A DNA stretch of 64,000 bases from NCBI RefSeq assembly GCF_035222375.1, contig NC_085890.1:2542001-2606000 (forward strand). Reading direction: 5' to 3'. Under the pieces are notes generated by a model. It did no database searches, was not told the origin of the DNA, and worked only from the letters and a program-made list of their open reading frames with translations. The translations under genes and the position numbers were made by a program. Each line of letters starts with the position of its first letter. The first letter of the stretch is position 1. Positions 1-13,100 of this stretch are shown here, piece after piece. The DNA comes from Podospora pseudocomata (Eukaryota; Ascomycota; Sordariomycetes; Sordariales; Podosporaceae).

Positions 1-523
1 AGTGTGCGGCATCTTAAAAGGATGGCTACAAACTTCGGCCATCTACTGATTGGGGGCAAAAGAGAGACAGGAAGGAAAGTCAAGCCACACCGCGCCTTGT
101 AGGGCAGGAGAAGTTGGGCTACTTGGCCTCTCGGAGACCGGCGGTGCCGAAAATGCCTTCTGGGGGCAGTTTTACGGCTGCCCGGGTCCCAGCCACCTGT
201 TACACCCCCATACGTGTTGCAAAGGCCCACACTGCCACAACTTATCACATCAGGTGGAAGGAACGACGCAATTGAACATTATCTTAGGTAGGTACTTGTG
301 ACCAAGCCTCCACGTGCCTGCCCGCGTTTACCCCCTGGAAGGCACCACTAAAACAACTGATTAGATAAAAGACGGTTCCAAAGTATTCCATACACAGATC
401 TTCACGATGCAAGGCTTCGACTTGAAACCGTGACACAGCTCTATAGCAAAATCCCCTCCACCTTCAATTGCCGAGTCAAGTTCACGACTTCCTCCACTCA
501 GACCAAGGGTATATGCTGCCCGA
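1..523. other. No supported gene
   Basis: Only short open frames that overlap on both strands without recognisable motifs. I see nothing here that I would call a gene. Confidence 0.5.
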
Positions 524-1012
524 ATGACTGCAGCCGCAATTAACGATAACGTCCCGTTTCGCTGTACACATGTCATCGAATACGACGATGCCGAGAAGCG
601 CAACTGGCAAATGGTCGGGTTTGGTAGATACAACGTCAGACCTCTCAGCCCCGAAGCCGATCAAGCATTCCAGAGCATCCGACCGCAGCTCATCTCCATC
701 ATCCGCAATATACCATTGGCTTCCATCAAATGCAGAGGACCTTCTGCGAGAAGTCCTGCGGCAACTGTGGAAGGGTACCGGGTCACAGACAAGAAGAAAT
801 CCGACCCGGATCGAGACGGCGTGGATGTCGTGGTGCTTAGGAATAGCTCGTGACCCTTTGTAAAGGAGATCAAGAAGCGGATCAAACAACCCCGTATCCT
901 GGAGTCTGGTAGAACCAAATTTGCATTAATGGTGCGGGATGAGCCACCCGGGTGGGATTGGCGTCCAGAGGGAGCGAAGGACACCCCGGAAGAAGTCAAG
1001 GTCACAGAGTAG
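524..1012 (+). pseudogene. Possible remnant of an unknown gene, one frame with an internal stop
   Basis: One reading frame runs from an ATG at 524 to a TAG at 1010-1012 and is interrupted only by a TGA at 851-853. The part after the stop looks protein-like (FVKEIKKRIK, then DEPPGWDWRPEGAKD), so the frame may be a decayed gene of about 162 codons. I do not recognise the family. A second plus frame is also open over 570-863, so the choice of frame is uncertain. The TGA could be a C-to-T change of CGA, which fits ordinary decay or RIP-type mutation but does not prove it. Confidence 0.25.
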
Positions 1013-1811
1013 GCAAGGTTTCTCTTTTGTCGGCGTTATCCTGGAACTGTTTTCGGATCATAGACTATGTTAGAGGTTCTTTATCAGCATCCAACTGTTC
1101 ATTTATCATGTGTGTTGCTTTGCCTTTTCTTCCAACTATGTCACCTGGTTGAGAATATTATCTCAGCTTTCCATCACTCAACCTGAGCTTGATCTGAGCA
1201 CTGTCTGGACCTGATCTAAGCATTATATGGACTTGATCCGAGCCCTGACTGGACCTGATCCAAGCTTCCCAGCAAATCTGATGATGGGGTGTGGCTGACT
1301 AGCCCTATTGATATGAGCCGTGCAGACCACCGAGCCATAAGAGCAAGCGTGGACAATGAAGCATGTGATTTTCTCCAGCCGCGGTGTGTGTCATTGTAGC
1401 GCTAATAAGCGCTGCATAAAAGTTCCTTTTTGGTTCGTTTAATGATTTGGAAGCCGAAGAGAGATGAAGATTTGGGCCATTCTGTTCATTCACCAAGCTT
1501 CCAGAGACAGAGATGCACTTTCTGTGATACTATGATACCTACCTTGCTGTCCAGTGTCCCCCTCAACTCGATGCATGCTTCCAGGTTCTCGACCAAACAT
1601 GAGGCATTGACACATGACAAAAAGACAGATGCGCAAATAAATACTTTTAGCGATAGGCGATGCGTTCAATGCACTCATTGTGGGTATTCTAGAAGGCTGC
1701 AAAGCATGTTGCATATGCATGGAAGCGGAATCCGAGGGGTCTTGGCACTGCAGCAGCAGCAGCAGTTGCGGGTTGAAGACAATCCGAGGGAAAGAGCGCA
1801 CAGGAATCAGG

Positions 1812-2111
1812 TCATGCTGCTGTTCTGCACCTGCAATTTTTGAACAGTGCAGTTGATGAAACCGGAGATTTATCTGTGGAAATCAAGTGACCCAAGAATC
1901 GCACGTCGCTGGGACAGGAAAGAAAATGTTCACCAGGAAAGGGAACCGGCCCGGCTGCCGAGAGGACTGGCCGTTGCAACCTCAACCTCGGAGAATTGAC
2001 CACCGCGTTCTTTTGGCGTCTGTATATCCGTAGCGTCAACAACAACACGATGCCCAAAAATACTGCGGCGCAAGATGTAAACACCAAGGCTGAGACGGCA
2101 AACACGGCCAT
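1812..2111 (-). CDS. Possible 99-residue single-pass membrane protein
   Basis: The frame starts at an ATG at 2111 and begins with a strongly hydrophobic stretch (MAVFAVSALVFTS... to about residue 28) followed by a basic RIYRRQK stop-transfer sequence, as in a type I or signal-anchor protein. The frame stays open about 28 codons upstream without another ATG. The C-terminal part has no recognisable motif. The nearest solid gene begins 0.8 kb away on the other strand. No family is recognised and it may be chance coding. Confidence 0.2.
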   Translation of the reverse strand: MAVFAVSALVFTSCAAVFLGIVLLLTLRIYRRQKNAVVNSPRLRLQRPVLSAAGPVPFPGEHFLSCPSDVRFLGHLISTDKSPVSSTALFKNCRCRTAA

Positions 2112-2560
2112 TTTTAACGCTGTTTTCTCGATAGCGTCAGTGTGTGGAATGGGAGGGATGATGATGACAGTTTGCGGGGGGAGCACGGGGAGCAAAACCG
2201 TTGTTATTTTATAGCGGACCCGGAAAGGCAGCCCGATCAGTTTTTTATCAGATCTCCCGTCCCGAGCTCGTGGACAGAGAGAGGAAACACATCAATCTGA
2301 GATTGGCGATGTGACCCTGTTGCGGTGCTTGGGGTACAGGGGTCGGCCCCAGGACAGGCTGCCTGAACCAATAGGCGGCCAGCACTGTTTAATTGGCCGA
2401 CGCCACACGGTAGCGATCGAAATTACGCGGTCAGGGGAGATTGCGGAAAGCGCGAACTGCTTCTTGGGGTTTCTTGGGGCCTTTGAATTCTCCAGTTGTC
2501 AAACTTTCGAACTTTTGCGACTGGAGAAACATGACAGGCGCCGACATCTCTTGTTCGGCA

Positions 2561-2580
2561 GACTGACTGACTGACTGACT
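2561..2580. repeat. GACT microsatellite, five units
   Basis: Five perfect tandem GACT units about 325 bp before the start codon of the zinc-finger gene. Confidence 0.85.
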
Positions 2581-2905
2581 GGTTGGGGTGTGTCGTCGTG
2601 TCCGTTGGACCCAATCTCTCTTTTGTTATGCGCTCTCTCTCGTCGTTCGTTACAGCCAACCCACTCTCTCTCTGCCCATTCGCGCATGAACAGTCACTCC
2701 TTTGATTCCGCCCGAGTCTCCGCATCCCGACACCTACCTACGAACCAGTCTCGGTGTACTCCGTCTCTGACCACCCGCGCACCGCGCGCGCGCTGTCTTG
2801 TCTGTCTTGTCTGTCTTAGCCTGCCTTCGATAGGAGGAGGGGCCTGAGGCTCAAGAGCCTGACCTGACCTCATTTCATCACTGACCTGGCAGTTCAAGCA
2901 TCACC

Positions 2906-5751
2906 ATGGAACCCCGCGGCAGGTCCCCCGTGCTGTCGTCGCGTGTTGCACAGAAGGGAGGCAGCATGAATATATGCATCCCCCTTCGACCACGGCACCA
3001 TGACCGGAAGACTGCAGCCGCCGACATTGACCTCAAGGCACAGGGTCAAGACCCTGTTGACCGTTACTCCAGGCCTGCCGCAGATGCTTTGTCTCTGTCT
3101 GGGTCAACGCCGCCCCAGAGCCCAACCATGGCCAACTTTGGCGTTGGTGGAGGTCCCAAGGTTATCATATCAGATATGATGACCAAGCCTCATAGCCGCC
3201 CTCAGCTCAAGTCTATGGACTCACGCAGCAGCCTCAAGAAAGCCAAGGACCAAGACACTGCTGAGTACCAGCCTGCAGACAAGGACTTCCGCAAGACCCA
3301 TCGGGTCGTTGGGTCCATCGACTCCATCCTCACCTCCACAACCTGTGTCAACACGGCCTCTTCCTGCAGCCGCGCAGAATCACGCCTTTCCCGGGAGATC
3401 CGCATCGAGGTGGAAGATGCTGACGACGGAGAGGCCCCGATACTTGCCTACCACCCCAACCTCGCCAACATGTTTTACTCGGAAAGCAGAAATCATTTGG
3501 GTGTGCCATCCGGACCTAGTTCCAGCATGACTTGCAAGAAGCTGGAGGAGGAAGGTGAGCTGGACGAGGACAGGCTCATTGATGAAATCTCGTCCTGGGT
3601 CCTGCGGAACACTTGTGGCAAGGATGTCGATGACTGCGCGGCTCCTTTGATGATATGGGATTGCACATACCGCTATGTTCAGGAGCTTTCCAGCGTGGCC
3701 CAGGATGGAACCATGGGAATCGTGCAGGCAACGTCTGGACAGGGGACACCAACGTCACAGGGTGGAGGTACGCCGGGAGAAGGAGGCTATGATCAACAGT
3801 CCTCCGGTGGTTATTTCAGCAAGGGGAAGAGAAAGGCTGAAGGGGGAGGCAGCGATGATGGAAGCGGGCTGGGAGGCCGGGACCACATGGGAGGAGGGGA
3901 TGATGATGGGGATACCACCATGGCCGCCCAGGGGTACACCAGCAAAAACACAACAAACTTCAGCTGCCCTTACAGAAAGAGAAACCCTCTTCGATTCAAC
4001 GTGCGAGACCATTATGTCTGCGCTACACACTCATTTTCCGATATGTCACAACTCAAAAAGCACATTCGTGCTCACCACCCACCCGTTCAGCGAAACGCGG
4101 GTCCATTCCTTTGCCCTCGGTGCTGCAAGGGCTTTCCTTCGAAAAACGACCTTGACTCTCATTTGCGGCAACCAGAGCCGTGCCGCCTCTCGGTTGATCA
4201 CGGCGGAGCTAACCCGGAAGATGGTATTACCCAGAAAATTATTTCGTCGCTCGAGGCCAGAAGTCTCAAGGCCAAGATCGACAACTGGAAATCATTGTGG
4301 AAGCTCTTGTTTCCACATGACAGGGAGATTCCGGAGCCAGGTAGGTCATGTGTTTCCTGTCGTGATGGAATTTGACTGACATCACAACAGCGTTCATTCC
4401 CGTGATGGAGGCTTTTGACTTCATCTCCGAGTCTGAGAAGTACAAGGACCAGCTGAAAGAATTGCTGGAACTGCAGTATCGACATGTTCTTGATGGGGCA
4501 ACACACATTGGAGATATCGACATGAAGATTCACCAAGGGCTGAAAAGAAGCATCAAGTCCATCTACAACTGGATTGAAACCGTGGTCCAGGATTGGGAGA
4601 AGAAAATTTCAGGCGCGGTATCTTTCTTCAATGTGAATCCGGTGGAGAATACAGTTGTGGATGTTTCCGACACGGCCAGCTGGGCCCCAAGCGGACAACG
4701 GCTGACACCCTCTCCTGCTTCCACTCCAACTATGCTATCAGGAAGCACAGGTATGGTCAGCACAATGGCCGGAACGACACTGGTCGGAACAGAAAGCCCT
4801 GGACGCGGCGCTCCTTCGGCTGCAGCAAGAAGACGTCCCAACCCCGTGAAGAGGATCAAGAGAGCCGAAGTTCTGCCCAAGACGCAGCCAACCACGCAGA
4901 TCCCAGTGCCCATCCAGCGAGCACGAACTCCCCAGGGACAAGCCAGGGCGATCAACACCTCATTCCGGCCACCGTCGGTTCTGCCAAGTCAGTCTGCGCT
5001 CATGCCAGCTTCAACAAGTGGACAGATGGAGCAGCCAATTGTAGCCTTTCAGCATCCCAACTGGGACTCGCCTCCTGTCTCCATGCCCGCCAACTATGCC
5101 ATTCCTTACACCACTGCCGGAGACATGTTCCAGTCTCCAGATCTCATAACAGCACCAGCCCACTACTCACCTGTTCCGATAGGACCAAGCCACCTTGAGG
5201 TTCAAAATTACCTTGCAAACCAAGAGCACCAAGGCGCAGTTCACGTCCCCACAGGCGAGGGGCTCCAGCAGCACGACATGGTTCCCCGACCACAATCCAC
5301 GGCAACGATCCGAGCAAGCCGTCTCATAACACCTAGGTCTTCCGTTGCCTCGACTTGGATGCGTGACGAAAATCGCGACTCGGCTCAGACTCTCGTCGAG
5401 GATCACCCCCCAGGACGCTGTAACAACATGTATTGTCCTTCCTGTAGCAAGCCCTTGCCGGATGACATGGGGGTTACCATGCATGTCCAGTCGCCGATAG
5501 GCATGCACCACGGTGTTGTCGGACCCGGCCATCCTCACCAACAGCAGCACAGACATCAGCTTCATCAACAGCAGCAGCCACATGAGATTTACGGTCAAGG
5601 TGGCCATACCACAATGCCTGGCTTTACCCCGACTACGGGGCCAATGGAGATGCATGGCCTTCCCGGAAATGAGGAGGTCGAATGGGGTTTTCACGGAGGG
5701 GCTAACCCGAACATGTTTGGCGGACATGGAGGCCCGCAGGAGGGATACTAA
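2906..5751 (+). CDS. C2H2 zinc-finger protein, 931 residues, two exons
   Basis: Exons 2906-4340 and 4391-5751. The 50 bp intron has donor GTAGGT, a CTGAC branch site and CAG acceptor, and joining keeps frame. Residues about 350-395 form a degenerate first finger of the fungal FxCPxxKRxP type (NFSCPYRKRNP, then YVCATHSFSDMSQLKKHIRAHH split as C-x-H motifs). Residues about 400-424 form a second finger (FLCPRCCKGFPSKNDLDSHL ending in C). A helical segment follows, then a long Pro/Ser/Thr/Gln-rich tail with a CNNMYCPSC knuckle near 821-835 and a Gln/His-rich run near 860-880. This architecture belongs to uncharacterised fungal nuclear proteins, probably DNA- or RNA-binding. Alternative starts lie downstream (ATG at 2966). 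The gene stands alone, with a CT-rich leader. Target and role are unknown. Confidence 0.8.
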
Positions 5752-7150
5752 TAACATCAATTAGCCATGGGGAAAGCAACAAGGGGACGACACAGACGTC
5801 AAGAGGACACACTAACGAGCATAGCTCTTGCTCTATTTCCTTTGCTATATATTTTTGACATTTCTTGTATTTGACTTGCTACTAATGTAATCACTGAAGA
5901 GGGGGATGATATTGGACGTTGATGTGTCAAAAGAGGTGGACGCATATATGCGCATATACGGGGGTAGATGTATTTATACACGAGTGGCTTGGGCTTGTGG
6001 GAAGGGGGGAGTTTCTGGCTGGAGGAGACGAGTCAAGCAGAGGAGTTGCACGGTGATTCGGTGTTGTGAAGGAAGGGGATATCAAAATCACGACCGGTTA
6101 TGACGACATGTATGAACATTCTTCGATTTTTTTTCTTGCGTTTGATGTATTATTTTTATTCTTAGAATCTATTGTCTAGTTTTGGGGGACAGCAGAAAGG
6201 GGTGTTTGGCTGGTTAGGGGGTTGTGTGTAGCCTAAAATTTACTTGAATTCAAATTCTTTGAACTTTCTGGTGACATGATCTTGGTGTGAATGGGGGACT
6301 GTCAGGGGGTGAGCTGGCATGCAAGACTTGAAGCACCGTGCTTTCCATATACCATTGACAGGTAGTGTGATGTCACCAGTGTACTTCACAGGGCACTCAC
6401 ATACATACATGAGCATTTGTTTCCTCTCTTTCCCCGTTGGCCCATATAAACCTTGGGTTATAAAGCTTCCTCCCCACGACCTAAATTCCGTTCTGCACAA
6501 CCGGGCTAGTCAAACAAAATTCTAGGCAAAGTTATTTGTCTAAGCTTTATCTGTTTTTTGCCCCAGCTATATTTCTTCTTAGGTACCCAAGCTTTATCTA
6601 TCTTTTTGCTTTCACCCAAGCATTCTACCAACTCTTTCCAAGCTTTTCCAACACACATTACCAGCGTCTTACTTGAATGTGTATTGAGACTTCCAAAAGT
6701 CCCTTTGAAACCAGAGAGCTCACGCGCCTTTCTGTAAAGAAGTCCTGTTCCAGTACTCACCTAAGCTGGTATCTTGTCCTCAAAAGTTCCAAACATCATA
6801 CCACTGGGCACTCAAAGGAAACACAGATCAAGCATACTCGTACATCATCTGTTCCCACAAAATCTAACATGCACACAAACTCCTTCAAATTACCCCACCA
6901 GGCCCCAGTCTATCCCTATTCCCTCAAATGCCATGTCCCATGTCTCATGTGGTATCAACAAATCTCATACAAATCCCGTATCCCAAATCCTACACAACTC
7001 CCAATCCCAATCCCAATTCCATAAACCCGTGAATCCTCCCACCCACCCAAATTCCCATGGTATCATACAACTGAAGCCAATTCCCAACTCCAATCCAAAC
7101 AAACAAAAACTACAAGACAAAAAAAAAATCTAAACTCCAACCCTCACACC
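5752..7150. other. Convergent 3' intergenic region
   Basis: Lies between the 3' ends of the zinc-finger gene (plus) and the giant DUF3638 gene (minus). It is T-rich then C/A-rich low-complexity sequence, as expected of untranslated regions. Short frames here have biased, non-conserved composition and I reject them as genes. Confidence 0.5.
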
Positions 7151-10100
7151 TCAAGTATAATACTCCCCCCTCTCCGACGACCCCGAATCCGTCATCTCAA
7201 AACTCCCACTCCCCGACGTCATCCCCGACGAAATTTCACACTCCTCATACACCACCACCTCCTTCCCATCCTCCTCCTCTTCCCACTCCTCCACCGGCAT
7301 CCCAACATTAGCCCCCATATCATCCAACCCCCCATCAAAAAAGTCATGATTCTCCTCCTCCCTCCCACCACCATTACCCCCCAGACCAGCAGCAGTAGGC
7401 AACCCCAACGGCGCATCCGGCGTGGGCAACGGCAAAGACGTGCCCCCAAAGAAAGGGTGGTCTTGTTGCAAAGGCTTGCTCTGTGTCAAGAACCCCATGG
7501 GCGTGTGAACAAAATCCTGACCGTGTCTCCTGACAGCAAGCCACTCTTGCAAAAACGTCAATGGTCTCGGTGCAAAGCTGTTGGTTTGGGTGTTCCTCAG
7601 GGTATGATCCTCATCAGCCGCCCCATCACCTCCATACCCCTCATCCTCCCCATCAACAAGACCCAAGCCCTTAGCCGTTCCGTCGTTGGCGTCCACACCG
7701 AGGAACGTACACAGGGCCTCGTATTCCTCCCACTCAAAATACAGCCTGCCGGCAAGAATCCCAAGCTCCGTCCTCAACCACTGCGGTGCGACCCAACCCT
7801 CTGGCAAAGGCGGCATGCTAAAGAAGTTGAGCTTGTTAAACGGAAGCATACTTCTTGTAACAGGGGAGGCATAGCAAATAAGGTGAACGCAAGGGTGCGT
7901 CACCTTATCCCGGATCATCTGAATCAGAATCTCAGCCTCCTCCGGGATCAAAACAATCGCCGTCTGCGTGAATCCGCTCCACAGAACCCAGTTCACCGGA
8001 CGCAAAAAGGTGTCCTTGGCGAGATCAGTGTGAAGCTTGACCGTGCGCCCAAACTCGACCGAGACAAACAACCGCGAGGTTTGGTCCTGCGCCCTAATCT
8101 TGTGTTTTCGCCCCAGAGCTGTCTTTCTAAGGAGCTCAAAAACGTGGCAGACAGAGAGGCTTCCAACAGGTATCCTACCAGTCCGGGCAAACGTGTCGAT
8201 CTCTTTGCTGATGCCGGGAAAGGTGAGAGCATCGTACATGACCGGTCTCTTGACTTGGCGAACAGTCTCAACCTCAAAGGCCACTTCGCGCTCTTGTTCC
8301 ACCTCTTGCAATGCAGATCCGTGCACCGCTCTGCCGGTGTCTTGGAACCCCTTGCGGCGGTTGTTGAGCTCTTTCAAAAACCCTGCAACCTTTGGATGTG
8401 AGGAGCCCGCCTCAATCGAAAGCTTTGCAGCTTTCACCTTGGTCTTGGGCTCATACATCTCCTGCAACGTCTGCAGCTCGTTTTGCTTGATGGCTGCCAC
8501 GTAGTCCGCCTGCTGGCCTGGATGAGTCAGACAGTCCGGGTTATCGATCGCTGCCTGTGTTCTTCTGCAGAAATCCATGCCCTGGGAGAAGTACAAAGGC
8601 TGCAGCTGCTCAATGCCATCGCAGGTATTGTCGAGAAGCCAACAAATGACATCGTGCGAGTCGATCTTGTCAAACACTGACTTTTTCCGAAGGTCCTTGA
8701 TGACCTGGTTGACCTCTGGAGGGACGAAAAACATGACAGACTGGCTCTTCCCCAACTGACGCAGTCGCATGGCAGCTTGAACGGTGTGATCCTTGGATTG
8801 CCCTTGACCCACTGTCAAGGCACCACAGGCACCAAGAGGAAGTTTCAAATCTGTGCCCCTAGTGTGGGCTTCGTCAAGATAGACCAGGCATCTCGACAAG
8901 TCATCCGCATACGGCGAGGCCAAGAGAGGCGTTTTGCGCCTTTGTTTGTCAATGACCCATGGCTTGTTTGACGAATCGAAATACAATGCAGCATTGCAGC
9001 GTCCGTCTATGGACAGCCATGTCTTGGCGAGAGTTTCATTATCCATCTCTAGAATTTGTGCGCCGGCATCAATCAGAACCTGTATGTTACGCTCCCTGAG
9101 TAGGTAAAGCAGATCGCGCTCCGTTGCTCTCTTCCCGTACTGGTTGGTAATGACTTGGCACCGCCGGGACCGTTCGTAAAGCAGGTATGTTAGCACTTCG
9201 GCGTTGGTATGGGACAGTGTGGGAAGATCCGCCTGCTGGATAGTGAGCGGAAGCATGGTGCGGTTGTCATTGGTGCCGCTGAATCCTGTTGTGAGTGCCT
9301 TTGACAGTTTGGCGTCCTTCGTTTCGCTTGAGAAGAGTGGAATGTCCCAACCACTGGATTGCAGCTTGACCTTGAATTGCTTTGCGTGGCGTGGGAAGAC
9401 GAAGTTGTTCAGATAGTAGTCAATAACCACAGTCCGGTATCGGACCGCTCTCCAGATCTCGTGGATTTGGACATTGTCCTCCACATTGATCCCATTCCAC
9501 GCCTTGAGCGACTCTGGGAAGATGTCGCAGCTTTGAACCCACTTGTCATACTCGGTCGACGGATCATCGGATTTGAGCACGCGAGCAAGTGCTTGCCTAA
9601 GCTGCGGTTCCAAGATTCCGTCGTAATAGAAGACGAGACAAGTGAACAGAATCGCCACGTCTGGATGGCCCCATTCCGACTGATCACTTGGCACACCCTT
9701 GGCATGGAAAGGGACGGCCACCGGATCACGGTTTGGGTGCAACCCATATTGCACGTTCCATCTCTTCTTCAGGGTCATGATCAGGATCCGGTTCACCAAC
9801 AAGCCACGGAGGAGATAGACCGTTTTCCCCACCTCGGGCCTCTCAGGACACAGCTTTCTCACCTTCTCCAACGTGATGGGGCCGAGTCTAGATTTCGTCG
9901 GGGACAAAAAGTCGACCACAGCGCGCCGCTCGCCAGCATTCAGGTAATGCATGGGGAGGATGTGACCTAGGCCGTTGGTGATGTCAACTGTCAGCCGGCG
10001 AAGCAATTCATCCTCGACGTCCTGTCGGAGAAAGTATATCAAAGGAAACCCGCCACCAGGTCTCCTCACCACTTCGAGCGACTTCGGGAAAGAAACCTGC

Positions 10101-13100
10101 AAACCATAAAGATGTTGGTCAACAAGGCTGAGAAGGGCCTGAACAGTGAGCCAGCGATGGGGACGACCATCGACTGACATCTGAGAGCCTGAAGGGTAGA
10201 TGAGCTGGGTGCGCGTCGCCAGGGTGTAGTCGGATTCGTCCAGAATGTCTCGAGAGTGTGATTTGATCCAGGCATGAACCTTCATCATCGGTTTCGCTTC
10301 ATTGATATTGCCATCAAGAAGCCTCTGCTGGCCACTCAACATGAACGAGAGATTATGTTCAGGCAAACATAGCATGACGCCTGCCGTGTCTCGGCTTTGC
10401 TTGTGGATATCAAAGTAGAGCTTGATATTGCCCCCCGTTGTTGATGTTCGGCGAGAAAAGGGCACATGGCGAACGTGGCGGTTCAGCATCACCCCAAGAC
10501 GAGATTGAAGCAGCAGTGCCGTTTGGAGCAACAGGGCCTTCGGTACAATTACCCTCACAAGATTCTTCGTGTCAGCCATGAAGGCTGCGCACATCGGAAT
10601 GATGCATGATGTCTTGCCTTCCCCCATGTTCATTTGCAGAACCGAATTGCTCCCGGATTCGGGCGAGATGGTGGCCCGCGTCACATCGATTTGACCGGGT
10701 CGTATCAGGAGGTTGGCCTCAATCTCCAAGAGTAACCAGTCGGGGTGTTGAGCCGGGTCCCAGTTCTGATGACCAGTGTTCGCTTCCTCGTCCTGGTAGC
10801 GAGAGACATCACCTGCCATGACACAGTCATTGAGCCGCATTTCTCGCTGAAGCTTGGTTATGGCAAGTCCAAACTGGATAAGGCCTTGGCGCATGCCTGC
10901 CCCAAAGCATGTGCTGCTGGTTGACCGCAACTGTTCGAGTAAGGCTGTGGTGGTGATGGCAGGCCACAGGCCTCCAATCCTCAGCCATTCGATTCGGCGG
11001 GACGAAACATTGGAAGTCTCTGCAACCAATGACGCCTTCAAAACCTCAAACAGATGGCTGACATCGCCCTTCGTGCCGCTGTTTGGCCGAATAGCAAGAA
11101 ATGGCTTCGCAAGTTGGTCCGGGGTTTTGAGACTCCTGAGGGCCTGTAAACTGCCACTGAGATCCTGAGCATATTTCTTTCGGACCAGTGATTTGCTGTT
11201 GCCCAGTGTATCGACAATCCCCCGCAGCTCATCTATGTATCTCTTTACCTCGTATGCGGACATCTGCGACTGTGCGTTGCCGACAATGGCTCTGTCGTTG
11301 ACCTGTCTGGAGGCACGACGCCCATCATTGGGCAAGCTGGCAAGAGGAGACCACTCAGCGGCAGACCTTGTCGTCGTTGTGGGTTGGGACGAAAGCCGGG
11401 GGATGAAATCCTTGCAAAGGAGGTTTACGCTTAGAGTAGGCACTTCGCCTCCGCGAACCCGACACGATAGGACCTCTTCAGCCGCCGTGACAATCGCAGG
11501 GCTGTACTCGACATCTTGAAAATGCTCATCCAGTATCAGCTGCACTTCCTTGAGATGATTCCAAAGCTCTAGGTTCCGGTATAACCGCTGCCACTCTGGA
11601 ATAACCGCCTGAACTGCGACATCGACATCCAGCAAGAGATCGCTGGTTGGTAGTTCCGACAGATCTGGCTTCTCAGAGGGCCACTGAGCGAGCATGATCT
11701 TGGCAAGTTTGTGGCAGTCACTTTGACTCCGTATCTCGTGGGCGTCCTTGGCTGCTTGTATCTTCCGCCGCAGCTTCATGGTGAGGAATGCGCCCAGCTT
11801 CTCTTTCTCGTCCTCTGGTGGTGGTATCCTGAATGGCAGTAGTAGCTTGATGACGTCTTCCAATTGAGGCACCGCTGCGGGGCGGAAGTTGAAGTACAGA
11901 GGCCAAGGTCTCGGTAGAGGCAGCATTCGAAGGTTTCTCAAGATAGCAAATGCAACGAGCCCCTTCAGAAGCTTGTCATCCGTAGCCTCGCGAAAGGCCA
12001 GATTGGCGAAAAGAAACATGAGGCTGTAGCATGACTGGCTTGGATTCCGGCAGTACTCCACGAGGGCGCCCCAGTTCTCTTGGATGTCTGTGTACATCCG
12101 ATCATTGAGGGAAACCTTATCATAAGCCTGGCCAAACCCACCCACGACATTTCCCAAGGCAAAAGTAGAAGCCAAGTTGGTCGGAGTTGGGAACTTGACT
12201 GGCCGCGTGCGCAAGAGATGGGTTGTTTCCATGACCCTTCTGTACAGTTTGTCCGAGTTGACACTCTTGTCGCGTGCAATGTACACTCTGTCCGTCCTTC
12301 CTGAAGAGAGCGCTGTATCGTTACTCTCAGCATCCCTCTCATACAGCTGCCGACGCGCCAATGACCTTTTGTTAAGCCAAACCTCGCCACCTGCTGGAAG
12401 AAGATCAAGTAAGTTGTCTTCATCATCTCGGGTTGGGTTGAACATCCTCAAATCGTTCGAGATTGATAAAATCTTTTGGACAACCAGTCGATAGAGAGGG
12501 TGCTGTATGTGAGTGGTAAGTTGCTCGTCCCAGAAGTCTGTCTTCATACCCTTGAGGCCCGATGGGTAGTACTCCCTTATGGGGGTAAGACTCGCAATAT
12601 GCTGCAGCAACAAAATTTCTCCCCCGAGAACCGTCCAGGGGCGACAAATTCCTGACTCGAGCCAATGAAGACTTTCTTCGGTTCCAGTGCGGCCAGTCAA
12701 AGGGTCCGGTAAAGGAAAAGACGTGAAGGCGTGAATCAAAGCTTTGGCATACACCAGTACAGGTTCAGCTGCACAGTCGATTCTTCCCAAAGTGTCATTG
12801 ATGTCGAACTTCCCGTATCGGTTGCTCGGCCCAACGGCAAGTTCAACATGACAGCCTGATCTTCTAAACCGAAAGCGGTCCGAGGGCAGTGGTACAAGAA
12901 TGGTCCGACGGAAAGGATTGTGTACTTTTCGACAGACCAGTTTATGTTCAAGGCCGTACCAAGTGCCAGCGTCTTGCAGTGGGTCGATTTCGAGTCCAAG
13001 CTGTGGTGAAAATAGGAGGGAGTTGTGGTTGACAAAGAACAACAGTTCCAGACTGTGAACCCGAACTTCGAGTGACCCGTAAGACTTTTTCTGCGTAACA

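Larger units (their letters stand above)
1013..2905. other. Intergenic stretch and likely 5' leader of the zinc-finger gene
   Basis: Apart from the weak membrane frame at 1812-2111, I see no gene. From about 2580 to 2900 the plus strand is rich in CTCT and CGTC tracts, typical of a fungal promoter and 5' leader for the gene starting at 2906. A transition-like direct motif (gacctgatc with aagc or gagc) recurs three to four times at 1190-1265, perhaps a decayed short tandem repeat. Confidence 0.4.

Noticed and set aside
7346-8401. 351-codon plus-strand frame
   Set aside because: Antisense to the DUF3638 gene exon 6, which has clear family motifs; composition is non-protein-like.
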